NCBI GenBank assembly: GCA_034678485.1 | Contig: JAXDBU010000088.1 | Location: forward strand, 1 to 64,000 | DNA length: 64,000 nucleotides | Origin: PLanc-01 sp034678485 | Lineage (GTDB): Bacteria; Planctomycetota; Phycisphaerae; Sedimentisphaerales; Anaerobacaceae | Reading direction: 5' to 3' | Part shown: positions 42,752 through 49,872 of the stretch, in pieces | Layout of the letters: the number at the start of each line of letters is the position of its first letter | How positions within the stretch are numbered: the first letter of the stretch is position 1 | The notes under the pieces: generated by a model | The model's database searches: none | Told to the model about the DNA's origin: nothing | Seen by the model: the letters and a program-made list of their open reading frames with translations, nothing else | Made by a program: the position numbers and the translations under genes

Positions 42752-43786
42752 ATGGCAGGAGAATACCGATTCTCGTTTGGGCCGTGGAATGTTCATGAGG
42801 GAGCCGATCCGTTCGGGCCGACCGTCCGACGCAGCATTTCGTTCGCCAAGAAGCTCAAGATGTTCAAGCAGCTCGGCTTCGACGGCGTGCAGTTCCACGA
42901 CGACGACGCGGTCCCGGATATGAACAAGCTCAGCGCCAGAGAGATCATCAAGAAGGCGAAAGAAGTCCGCAAGGCGCTCAAGGACGAGGGACTGGCCGCG
43001 GAGTTCGTCGCGCCGAGACTGTGGGAGGACCCGCGGACCATCGACGGCGGCTATACCTCGAACGACCCCGAGGCCCGCCAGTTCGCCAAGGACCGCAGCC
43101 GGCGTTCCATCGACATCGCCGTCGCGCTCGACTGCAACCTGATCGTCCTGTGGCTGGCCCGCGAAGGGACGTACATCCGCGAGGCCAAGGACAGCAAGGT
43201 CGCGGTGGACCGCCTCGTCGAGGCCGTCGACGATATGCTCGCCTACAACGGCAACATCAAGATCGCCATCGAACCCAAGCCCAACGAGCCCATGGACCAC
43301 GCCTACATCCCGACGACGGGACATGCGATGGCCCTCGGATATCTGACCAGGGATCACAAGCGCGTCGGCGTCAACATCGAGACCGCCCACGCGATCCTGG
43401 CGGGCCTGGACCCGTCGGACGAGATGGGCTTCGCACTGGCCTACAACAAGCTCTACACGGTCCACCTGAACGATCAGAACGGCCTGAAGTTCGACGAGGA
43501 CAAGAGCTTCGGCTCCGTGAACCTGCGTCGGGCGTTCAACCAGGTCCGCATCCTCGACAAGTACAACTACGGGACGAAGGGCGAGTTCGTCGGGCTGGAC
43601 GTCAAGGCCATGCGAACGCAGAAGATCGAGACCGCCACGAAGCACCTGGGCAATAGTCGCGAGGTCTTCCTGAACCTCGTGGATCTCGTCCGCAGCCTGG
43701 ACGAAAGCCGAGTCGAGCAACTGATCGCCGAACGCGATTACGAGGAGCTCGACCTGCTCATTGTCAATCATTTGATGGGAAGGTGA
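42752..43786 (+). CDS. xylA: Xylose isomerase (TIM-barrel sugar isomerase, actinobacterial-type class)
   Basis: About 344 residues. ATG at 42752 is fixed by GGAGG seven bases upstream; the ATG six bases earlier is too close. The pattern follows Streptomyces-type xylose isomerase: Y-R-F-S-F-G-P-W start, Q-F-H-D-D-D near residue 49 (catalytic His/Asp), I-A-I-E-P-K-P-N-E-P near 170 (metal Glu and Lys), N-I-E-T-A-H near 207 (metal Glu plus His), and H-L-N-D-Q-N-G-L-K-F-D-E-D near 234 (metal Asp cluster). It should interconvert an aldose and ketose in the cytoplasm. Xylose or glucose is likely, but the neighbours suggest the real substrate could be a different sugar. It is shorter than the 385-residue Streptomyces enzyme, mainly at the C-terminus. 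Confidence 0.85.
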   Translation: MAGEYRFSFGPWNVHEGADPFGPTVRRSISFAKKLKMFKQLGFDGVQFHDDDAVPDMNKLSAREIIKKAKEVRKALKDEGLAAEFVAPRLWEDPRTIDGGYTSNDPEARQFAKDRSRRSIDIAVALDCNLIVLWLAREGTYIREAKDSKVAVDRLVEAVDDMLAYNGNIKIAIEPKPNEPMDHAYIPTTGHAMALGYLTRDHKRVGVNIETAHAILAGLDPSDEMGFALAYNKLYTVHLNDQNGLKFDEDKSFGSVNLRRAFNQVRILDKYNYGTKGEFVGLDVKAMRTQKIETATKHLGNSREVFLNLVDLVRSLDESRVEQLIAERDYEELDLLIVNHLMGR

Positions 43787-43790
43787 CAAG

Positions 43791-43946
43791 AGAAACACGA
43801 ATATCGAAATCCGAAATCCGAAACAAATTCCAATGACCAAAACTCGAAACTCAAAACGAGATGCCCGACGAACGTCGGCGTTTCGATCATTTGGATTTTG
43901 TGCTTTGGATTTGTTTCGAATTTCGATGTTCGGATTTCGAGTTTCT
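43791..43946. repeat. Large AT-rich imperfect palindrome
   Basis: A ~156-base element between xylA and the deacetylase gene, clearly AT-richer than its surroundings. The left arm from 43792 (GAAACACGAATATCGAAATC...) pairs with the right arm ending GATTTCGAGTTTC at 43945. The centre is the hairpin CCGACG-AA-CGTCGG (43865-43878). It could fold into one long cruciform or RNA hairpin within the operon. Similar A/T-patterned palindromes recur in planctomycete genomes in my experience. It may be a mobile miniature element. Confidence 0.75.
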
Positions 43947-43978
43947 GCGCAGGTGGATTGTGTTCGAGAGAACGTTCT

Positions 43979-44743
43979 ATGCTGAGAAGTGAAAAGACCG
44001 TCCTGTGCATCGAGGCCCACCCGGACGACGCGGAGTTTCTGTGCGCCGGGACGCTGGCATTGCTTCGCGAACAGGGTTGGCAGGTACATATCGCGTCGGT
44101 CACGCCGGGCGACTGCGGCACCGTGCAGTACAGTCGGGAGGAGATCAGCCGGATTCGCAAGGCCGAGGCCGCCAAAGCCGCCACGATCCTGGACGGCCGG
44201 TATCATTGCCTGGAATGCGACGACGCGTTCATCCTGTACGACCGTCCGACGCTGACCAAAGCCATCGCGGTGGTCCGCGAGGTCCGCCCGACCATCGTCC
44301 TGACCCTGAGCCCTTCCGACTACATGGTCGATCACGAGACCGCCAGCCGGCTGGCGATGAGCGCCTGCTTCTGCTGCGGCATCGTGAATATCGACACGCC
44401 GGGAGCGGAGCCGTTCGAGCCCGTTCCGTACCTGTACTACGCCGACCCGATCGAGGCCAAGGACAAGCTCGGCCAGGAGATCCGCCCGGGCATGGTCGTC
44501 GATATCACGAGCGTCATGGACGCCAAGGAGAAGATGCTCTGTTGCCACGAGAGCCAGCGGGACTGGCTGCTCAAGCACCACGGAATGGATGAGTACGTCC
44601 TGATGATGCACGCCCTCGGCGCCAAGCGAGGCGGCCTCGCCGGGGTCCGGTTCGCCGAGGGGTTCCGTCAGCACCTCGGGCACGCATACCCCCAGGACAA
44701 CATCCTCAAGAAGGAACTGGGCAACCTGGTTCATTTGTCGTAA
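43979..44743 (+). CDS. PIG-L/LmbE-family deacetylase
   Basis: 254 residues, ATG at 43979 preceded by GAGAGAA. The zinc site is clear: I-E-A-H-P-D-D-A-E-F near residue 11 (the family AHPDDxE motif giving His and Asp ligands plus the catalytic Asp). The second His motif S-P-S-D-Y-M-V-D-H near 113 is close to the usual HPDH pattern but begins S-P-S-D. PIG-L enzymes remove N-acetyl groups from GlcNAc-type sugars (GlcNAc-PI, mycothiol and bacillithiol precursors, chitobiose). Followed by a NagB-like gene 10 bases away, deacetylation of an N-acetyl amino sugar before deamination is the natural reading, as inference. Frames extending upstream to 43898 run through the palindrome and are not preferred. 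Confidence 0.88.
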   Translation: MLRSEKTVLCIEAHPDDAEFLCAGTLALLREQGWQVHIASVTPGDCGTVQYSREEISRIRKAEAAKAATILDGRYHCLECDDAFILYDRPTLTKAIAVVREVRPTIVLTLSPSDYMVDHETASRLAMSACFCCGIVNIDTPGAEPFEPVPYLYYADPIEAKDKLGQEIRPGMVVDITSVMDAKEKMLCCHESQRDWLLKHHGMDEYVLMMHALGAKRGGLAGVRFAEGFRQHLGHAYPQDNILKKELGNLVHLS

Positions 44744-44753
44744 GGAGACGCGT

Positions 44754-45683
44754 ATGGGGAGAAAGACGAGTATCCTGGCGCCGCAATGGTGGGACTACAC
44801 GACGCTCGACGACGCGATCCTCAACGACGCGGCCCGCCTGACCGCGGAGGATATGGCCGCCTTGAGCCGCAAGGGTTTCCAAGTCGTGTTCTACGACACG
44901 CTGGAGGACTTCTACCTCGCGCAGGCCCTGGAGTACATCACGGCGTGGCGACAGGCGACCGCGGACGCGCCCGCGGGCATCTGCGGTCCCATCGGCCCGA
45001 CGGAGCAGCTTCCGCTCGTCGCCCGGCTGGTCAACGCGCTCGACCTGGACTTGAGCGACGCCCATTTCTGGGGCATGGACGAGTGGTATGCCAATGGACG
45101 CGAGGTCCCGCCGACCCATCCGCTGTCCTTTGCGAAGGCGGACCGGGAGTTGTGCTTCGACCGAATCCGAGCAGACCTGAAGATGCCCGAGCAGAACCTG
45201 CACTTCCCAAAGGCGGACCTCTCGGCGTACCTCAAGAGTTGGGATGGCGTTCGCTGCGTCGTCATGCAGGGCGGCCAAGGCGACATCAAGCACTGGGCCT
45301 TCAACGACCCCGTCCGACGCGAGGGCAAGTACAAGGATTGCCCCCCGACGCCCGAGGAGTTCCGCAAGCTCACGACACGGATCGTCGATCTGCATCCGGT
45401 GACTGTCATGCAGAACGCCCGCACCAGCGGCGGCGGAGTCGTCAGCGGCGTGCCCACCCAGGCAATTTCCGTCGGGCCGGTCGAGACGTGGAAGGCGGAG
45501 AAGGTCTCCATCTGGCAGGCGGGCACGCATGACAACCCTTTCGGGATGCGACTGACCACCCTGATGATCGGCAGGCAGATTCCCGACAGCGCTGTGCCGA
45601 TGTCCTTGCTGGCGGACCACCCGAACGTGCAGTTCAATTTCTATCGCCCGGCAATCGGCACGTGTGAGGCCGAGATGCACTGA
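44754..45683 (+). CDS. Glucosamine-6-phosphate deaminase-like protein (NagB/6-phosphogluconolactonase fold)
   Basis: 309 residues with AAGGAG before the ATG. The family strand F-W-G-M-D-E-W near residue 105 carries the proton-transfer Asp (equivalent to F-N-M-D-E-Y of NagB). Near 181-194 G-G-Q-G-D-I-K-H-W-A-F-N-D-P aligns with NagB G-V-G-N-D-G-H-I-A-F-N-E-P: the ring-opening His is kept, but the Asp two before it is Ile in an ungapped alignment and the Glu is Asp. It also has an N-terminal extension of about 30 residues. It may isomerise or deaminate an unusual amino-sugar phosphate, or have another reaction. It is the third gene of the compact sugar operon. Confidence 0.8.
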   Translation: MGRKTSILAPQWWDYTTLDDAILNDAARLTAEDMAALSRKGFQVVFYDTLEDFYLAQALEYITAWRQATADAPAGICGPIGPTEQLPLVARLVNALDLDLSDAHFWGMDEWYANGREVPPTHPLSFAKADRELCFDRIRADLKMPEQNLHFPKADLSAYLKSWDGVRCVVMQGGQGDIKHWAFNDPVRREGKYKDCPPTPEEFRKLTTRIVDLHPVTVMQNARTSGGGVVSGVPTQAISVGPVETWKAEKVSIWQAGTHDNPFGMRLTTLMIGRQIPDSAVPMSLLADHPNVQFNFYRPAIGTCEAEMH

Positions 45684-45711
45684 GGGCGGACGGCATATGG
45701 AGAGATGACCG

Positions 45712-46917
45712 ATGGCTGTGGACGTTCTGATTCTCAACACCGCGGTGGTAGACCTTCGACGGCCTGATTTCGATTTCGCGGATACGCTCGTCGGCAAGGG
45801 CGGTCTGGCGAAATGCAAAGCGAAGGACATGCCGGCCTATCCCCAACAGCAGATCAAGCAGTGGATCGACGAGGGCTTCGCCACCGCCGGCGGGCCGGGC
45901 AACACCGCGCCGTTGATCGCCAGGACCGGTCTGAAGGTTGCGGTCGGCGTCAATTTGGGTAAGGGCGACTACGACGGCCTCGACGCTCAGGGCCGCTGCT
46001 TCCACGACGTCATGACCGCCAATGGGATCGACATGTCCGCGACGCACGTTCATCCCACTCTCGCGACGGGCACCACGTTCATCCACAGCAGTTCCGGCGG
46101 CGATCGCGGCGGCATCGCCTACTTCCCGAACGCCAATGACGACTTCGACTTTGCGGTCTTCCAAAAGGCCATCGAGCGTCTCAGGCCGCAGATTGTCTAC
46201 TATATGTACTCCGGACTTTCCGACCGGGGCGATGCTCACGGCGGCGGCGACCTGGCCGACTTCATCCGCTGGTGCCGCGAAGAAGGAGCAGTGACCATCG
46301 CCGACAGCCACACCCTGACCGGCAATCCGCGCAAGCTCATCGCAGAAGGCAAATCGGTGAAGGAGTATCGGCTCCTCGAACCCCTGCTGCCCGAGCTGGA
46401 CCTGTTCTTCACATCGTCCGACGAAGCCAAGCTGATCGAGAACACGCTGTGCCGAAAGCCGGCCAGGGGCGATCTCGACGAGCACGCCTACAACATCAAC
46501 TTCCTCGAATCCATGACAAGGAAGTTCTGGCAGGACGACGACCGCACCAAGCTCTTCGGAGTCACCGTCAGCGACGGAGCGTACGAAAAACACATCCTTC
46601 CGAACGGAGAAACCAACTGTCCGGACAAGGTGACCTCGCGCTTCATGGCGGGCGAGGTTGTGGACCTCGTCGGCGCAGGCGATTCCTTCCGCGCCGGGTT
46701 GATCGCGTACGTCGCGAGCAATCTGGACGCCTTCCGCAAAGGCAGAATGGATTTCCAGGAGGCGGTGCAGGCGGGCAACCTCTTCGCATCGTTGTACATC
46801 AAGGCTCCGCTCGGCGACCGCTACGGGAACATCCGCCCGTATCCGAAGATGCTGCAAGTCCTCCGGACACAAAGCGGCTTCGAGAGCCTGGAGGCCCTGC
46901 GACAGGCGTTGGGGTAG
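45712..46917 (+). CDS. PfkB-family carbohydrate kinase
   Basis: 401 residues, longer than usual ribokinases (about 310). The N-terminus V-D-V-L-I-L-N-T-A-V-V-D and G-G-P-G-N-T-A near residue 62 match the PfkB signature 1 region. D-L-V-G-A-G-D-S-F-R-A-G near 320-331 is signature 2 with the anion hole and catalytic Asp. V-T-V-S-D-G-A-Y before it is the usual ATP-site strand. It would phosphorylate a sugar with ATP in the cytoplasm. In this operon it may supply the phosphosugar for the NagB-like or mannitol-dehydrogenase-like enzymes. An insertion near 215-270 (rich in acidic residues) accounts for part of the extra length. The substrate is not predictable from sequence. Confidence 0.87.
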   Translation: MAVDVLILNTAVVDLRRPDFDFADTLVGKGGLAKCKAKDMPAYPQQQIKQWIDEGFATAGGPGNTAPLIARTGLKVAVGVNLGKGDYDGLDAQGRCFHDVMTANGIDMSATHVHPTLATGTTFIHSSSGGDRGGIAYFPNANDDFDFAVFQKAIERLRPQIVYYMYSGLSDRGDAHGGGDLADFIRWCREEGAVTIADSHTLTGNPRKLIAEGKSVKEYRLLEPLLPELDLFFTSSDEAKLIENTLCRKPARGDLDEHAYNINFLESMTRKFWQDDDRTKLFGVTVSDGAYEKHILPNGETNCPDKVTSRFMAGEVVDLVGAGDSFRAGLIAYVASNLDAFRKGRMDFQEAVQAGNLFASLYIKAPLGDRYGNIRPYPKMLQVLRTQSGFESLEALRQALG

Positions 46918-46965
46918 ATCTGACAACCGAAGCTGACGGATGTTCAGTAGGGGCGTCAGCGGTAG

Positions 46966-46982
46966 GGTGTGCTGTGCACACC
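46966..46982 (+). repeat. GC-rich hairpin before the DUF4432 gene
   Basis: GGTGTGC/GCACACC is a perfect 7-bp stem with loop TGT, flanked by GC-G-G-T and C-G-C that extend pairing imperfectly. It lies 49 bases after the kinase stop and ~30 bases before the GTG start of the next gene. No T-run, so it is not a plain terminator. It could tune expression between the two genes. Confidence 0.5.
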
Positions 46983-47013
46983 GCTTTCACCTTGCGACAT
47001 GGAGGATAACGAC

Positions 47014-48090
47014 GTGGCACCAAAGAAACAGACACCGGCTTGGCAGAATAGAGTCATCAATCCCTTGCAGATCGGCGGAATCGAGACTTCGGTGCTGGAT
47101 GACGGTCCGGGACGAGGCACGCGGATCGCCTGGGTCAACACGGGCTCGGGCCTGCGATACCGCGTCGTGATCGACCGCGGCCTGGACATCGTCGACGCCT
47201 TCCACAATCAGCACAGCCTGGCCTGGCTCAGCCACGGCGGAGTCACCGCCGTCCGCCCCGACGTGAACCGGGGAATCGAGTGGCTCTGGACCTTCGCCGG
47301 GGGCCTGTTGACGACCTGCGGCCTGACCCACGCGGGCGGGCCCGAGAGCGACGAGTTCGGCGAACGCGGCCTGCACGGGCGTGCCAGCAACCTGGCAGCC
47401 CAGGTCGAGTCGATCTGCCAGCCGAACCTCACCATGGGCAAGATGGACATGAGCATCACCGCCGTGGTCAGGGAGTCCCGCGTCTTCGGGCCCAACCTGG
47501 AGCTCCGCCGGACGATCTCCAGCACGCTGGGCGAGCCCGCGATCCGTGTACACGACGTCGTGACGAACGTCGGCAACTCGCGGACGCCGCACATGATCCT
47601 GTACCACATGAACTACGGCTGGCCGCTCGTCGATAAGGGCACACGGATCGTCTGGAAGGGCCGGTGCACGTCCCGCGGCCTCGACATGGACAACGACATT
47701 TTCAACGACCAGCACGACTTCCGCACCTGCCAGGGGCCGCTCGAACGACACCGCGGCACGGGCGAGGCCTGCGGCTTCATCGATGTCACGCCCGACAGCG
47801 ACGGGATGTGCACCGTCGGCCTGTACAACGCCAAGCTCGGCCTGGCGGTCGCCACGCGGTACAAGAAGAAGCAACTGCCCTCGCTGGCGAACTGGCAGCA
47901 CTGGGGTCCGGGCGAATACGTCACCGGCCTGGAGCCCGGCACGAATCCGCCCATCGGCCAGGGCAAGGCCCGCGCGCTCAAGCAACTGATCCACCTCGAC
48001 CCCGGCGCCAATCGCACGTACGACCTGGAGATCAGCGTCCTGGCCGGGACGAGCGAGATCCGCAAGTTCCTGAAAGCGGCGGGCCGGTAG
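47014..48090 (+). CDS. DUF4432 (aldose 1-epimerase-like) protein
   Basis: About 358 residues. GTG at 47014 is chosen because GGAGG at 47001-47005 is correctly spaced for it; earlier in-frame ATGs overlap or precede that site. The sequence follows the DUF4432 pattern of the aldose-epimerase superfamily: G-L-R-Y-R-V-V-I-D-R-G-L-D-I near residue 45, L-A-W-L-S, G-G-L-L-T-T-C-G-L-T near 96, G-L-H-G-R near 123 (likely catalytic His region), and E-P-G-T-N-P near 308. Such proteins probably mutarotate or epimerise a sugar; biochemical proof is scarce. The next gene's ATG follows one base after the stop, so the pair is coupled. Confidence 0.85.
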   Translation: MAPKKQTPAWQNRVINPLQIGGIETSVLDDGPGRGTRIAWVNTGSGLRYRVVIDRGLDIVDAFHNQHSLAWLSHGGVTAVRPDVNRGIEWLWTFAGGLLTTCGLTHAGGPESDEFGERGLHGRASNLAAQVESICQPNLTMGKMDMSITAVVRESRVFGPNLELRRTISSTLGEPAIRVHDVVTNVGNSRTPHMILYHMNYGWPLVDKGTRIVWKGRCTSRGLDMDNDIFNDQHDFRTCQGPLERHRGTGEACGFIDVTPDSDGMCTVGLYNAKLGLAVATRYKKKQLPSLANWQHWGPGEYVTGLEPGTNPPIGQGKARALKQLIHLDPGANRTYDLEISVLAGTSEIRKFLKAAGR

Positions 48091-48091
48091 C

Positions 48092-49414
48092 ATGAGCGAG
48101 CACGTCTTCGTCGGGTTCGGGTTCGGGCCGATTCAGGCCGGCTTGTTCGCCAAAGAGGCATTCGAGAGCGGCATCTTCCGCCGGATCGTCATCGCGGAGA
48201 TCGACCAGGAGCTGGTGGACGCGGTTCGCGCCAATCGGGGGACGTACTACGTCAACGTTGCAAGAAAGGACCGCGTCGAGACGGTCCGCATCGACGGCGT
48301 CGAGCTGTTCAATCCCACGCGCGACCAGGAGCTTCGAGCGGCCCTCGCCCAAGCCACCGAGATCACGACCTGTCTGCCCTCGGTCAACTTCTACGCATCG
48401 GAGAAACCCGACTGCGTCGCGGCCCTCATCGCCGAGGGGCTCCGTGAGAGGACGCCCGACGCGACCATCGTCTACGCAGCGGAGAACAATAACCACGCAG
48501 CGGAGATCCTCGAAGAGGCAGTGGCCCGCAAGCTCCGTAGCACAGGCATCTTGCCCGGGACTGCAAGAGACATGGGCGGGACGCCCATGCCACGAGTCCA
48601 GTTCCTCAACACGGTCATCGGCAAGATGAGCCAGGTCGTGACCGTCCCAACGGAGATCGCCCAGCGGCGCCTGACGCCCATCGCGCCGGGCATCGACCGC
48701 GCGTTCCTCGTCGAGGAGTTCAACCGCATCCTCGTCAGCAAGACGACGATCCCAGGCTTCACGCCGGGAATCCGCGTCTTCATCGAGAAGGACGACCTGC
48801 TGCCCTTCGAGGAGGCCAAGCTCTACGGCCACAACGCCATCCACGCGATGCTGGGCTTCATCGGCACGCTCAAAGGCTACGCGAAGATGACCGAACTGGC
48901 GAGCGACAAGCGCCTGATGCAAGTCGCCCGCGAGGCCTTCATCGCGGAATCGGGCGGCGCCCTGATCCACAAGTACGCATCGCTGGGCGACGACCTGTTC
49001 ACCGAGTCGGGCTACCGCGATTACGCGGACGACCTGCTGGAACGAATGACCAATCCGCACTTGGCGGACAGCACCGCTCGCGCCAGTCGGGACGTAGTCC
49101 GCAAGCTCGCGGCCAACGACCGCATCTTCGGCACAATGGCCCTGGCCCTCGAACACGGGATCGAGCCCAGGAACGTGGCGCTGGGCGCGTTAGCCGGCAT
49201 CGCCCTGCTGCTGGCGAACGCCGCCGAATACGGCCTGCCGGCAGGGTGCGCTCCACACACCAACTCCTCATCAGCGAAGCTGCCTCCCGATGCCGACACC
49301 CTCGCCCGACTGCTAACATGGCTCTGGAAGACCCCGCTCACGCCGGCCCTGCGACGGATCGTCGACCACACCCACGCCGCCTGCGGCGCCCTGCGCGAGG
49401 TGCTCGTCCGGTAG
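48092..49414 (+). CDS. Mannitol-dehydrogenase-family NAD(P)-dependent oxidoreductase
   Basis: 440 residues, resembling mannitol-1-phosphate 5-dehydrogenase and other polyol long-chain dehydrogenases. The N-terminal Rossmann loop is F-V-G-F-G-F-G-P-I-Q-A-G (GxGxxxAG-like). The family catalytic signature K-x4-N-x2-H is present as K243-L-Y-G-H-N248-A-I-H251. N-T-V-I-G-K-M and V-F-I-E-K-D-D also match the family. Residues ~149-168 (R-S-T-G-I-L-P-G-T-A-R-D-M-G-G-T-P-M-P-R) are encoded by an inserted palindromic element and have no counterpart in the family as I know it. Despite this the frame is intact. It probably oxidises or reduces the polyol or ketose end of the pathway served by xylA, the kinase and the epimerase-like gene. 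Confidence 0.83.
   Translation: MSEHVFVGFGFGPIQAGLFAKEAFESGIFRRIVIAEIDQELVDAVRANRGTYYVNVARKDRVETVRIDGVELFNPTRDQELRAALAQATEITTCLPSVNFYASEKPDCVAALIAEGLRERTPDATIVYAAENNNHAAEILEEAVARKLRSTGILPGTARDMGGTPMPRVQFLNTVIGKMSQVVTVPTEIAQRRLTPIAPGIDRAFLVEEFNRILVSKTTIPGFTPGIRVFIEKDDLLPFEEAKLYGHNAIHAMLGFIGTLKGYAKMTELASDKRLMQVAREAFIAESGGALIHKYASLGDDLFTESGYRDYADDLLERMTNPHLADSTARASRDVVRKLAANDRIFGTMALALEHGIEPRNVALGALAGIALLLANAAEYGLPAGCAPHTNSSSAKLPPDADTLARLLTWLWKTPLTPALRRIVDHTHAACGALREVLVR
48537..48593. repeat. Palindromic repeat element inserted in frame in a coding sequence
   Basis: The first ~20 bases (GTAGCACAGGCATCTTGCCC) differ at few positions from the start of the intergenic element at 16979. The second hairpin is CATGGGCG/CGCCCATG (48571-48589, loop GGA), the same design as there. 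The central spacer is shorter (about 15 versus 42 bases). The element contributes about 20 codons without a stop. Confidence 0.75.
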
Positions 49415-49872
49415 TGTTCGACGTCGCTTCCATGTCGGATTCTGCCCTGAGCATCGCGAGAGAACCCGGCGGAAGATCGAGAGACACCTGTTGTCCGATG
49501 CCCAGATCCTTCGGCGTTGCCTCAGGCAGCAGCAGACAAGAGGCCGATGGCAGGAGGTGTGTCGGAGGGTGTTCCCATCCCGCTGACCTGGGATTCCATT
49601 CCCGGTAGAATCCCTTGTCTGTTCATGTCTGCAAGTCTGCCCTCCCTGTCAAGCCTGGTTCTTTCACAGCCTCTCCGTCCCAAAGATATCGAGCATTCCA
49701 GGCCAATGGGACTACACTGCCCCTTGCCGGTGGAAAAAGACCCGCGAGAACGGCCGTCGGTTCGGCGCCCCAACAGGTTGACATGCCTCGCGGGATGGGA
49801 TTAGACTTCCGACAGGTTGCACGGCCGGACAACCGGTGTCAGCAGGAGAATGAACACACGGGAGCAATCGAT
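49415..49872. other. Intergenic region upstream of 3-dehydroquinate synthase II
   Basis: About 458 bases with no credible gene. It contains a good promoter at 49778-49807 and a GGAG ribosome site at 49861-49864 for the downstream gene. A frame open from 49615 continues into that gene, but the upstream residues are unlike the family and it starts before the promoter. Confidence 0.6.
49778..49807 (+). promoter_or_regulatory. Promoter of 3-dehydroquinate synthase II gene
   Basis: A perfect TTGACA (49778-49783), an 18-base spacer and TAGACT (49802-49807), about 60 bases before the ATG at 49873. Confidence 0.55.

Noticed and set aside
43898..43978. Upstream start for the PIG-L deacetylase
   Set aside because: The extra residues are encoded by the palindrome, lack a ribosome site and precede the conserved family N-terminus.
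41837..44734. 965-codon minus-strand open frame across several sugar genes
   Set aside because: It runs antisense through four genes with clear active-site motifs and across the palindrome; its residues have no family character.
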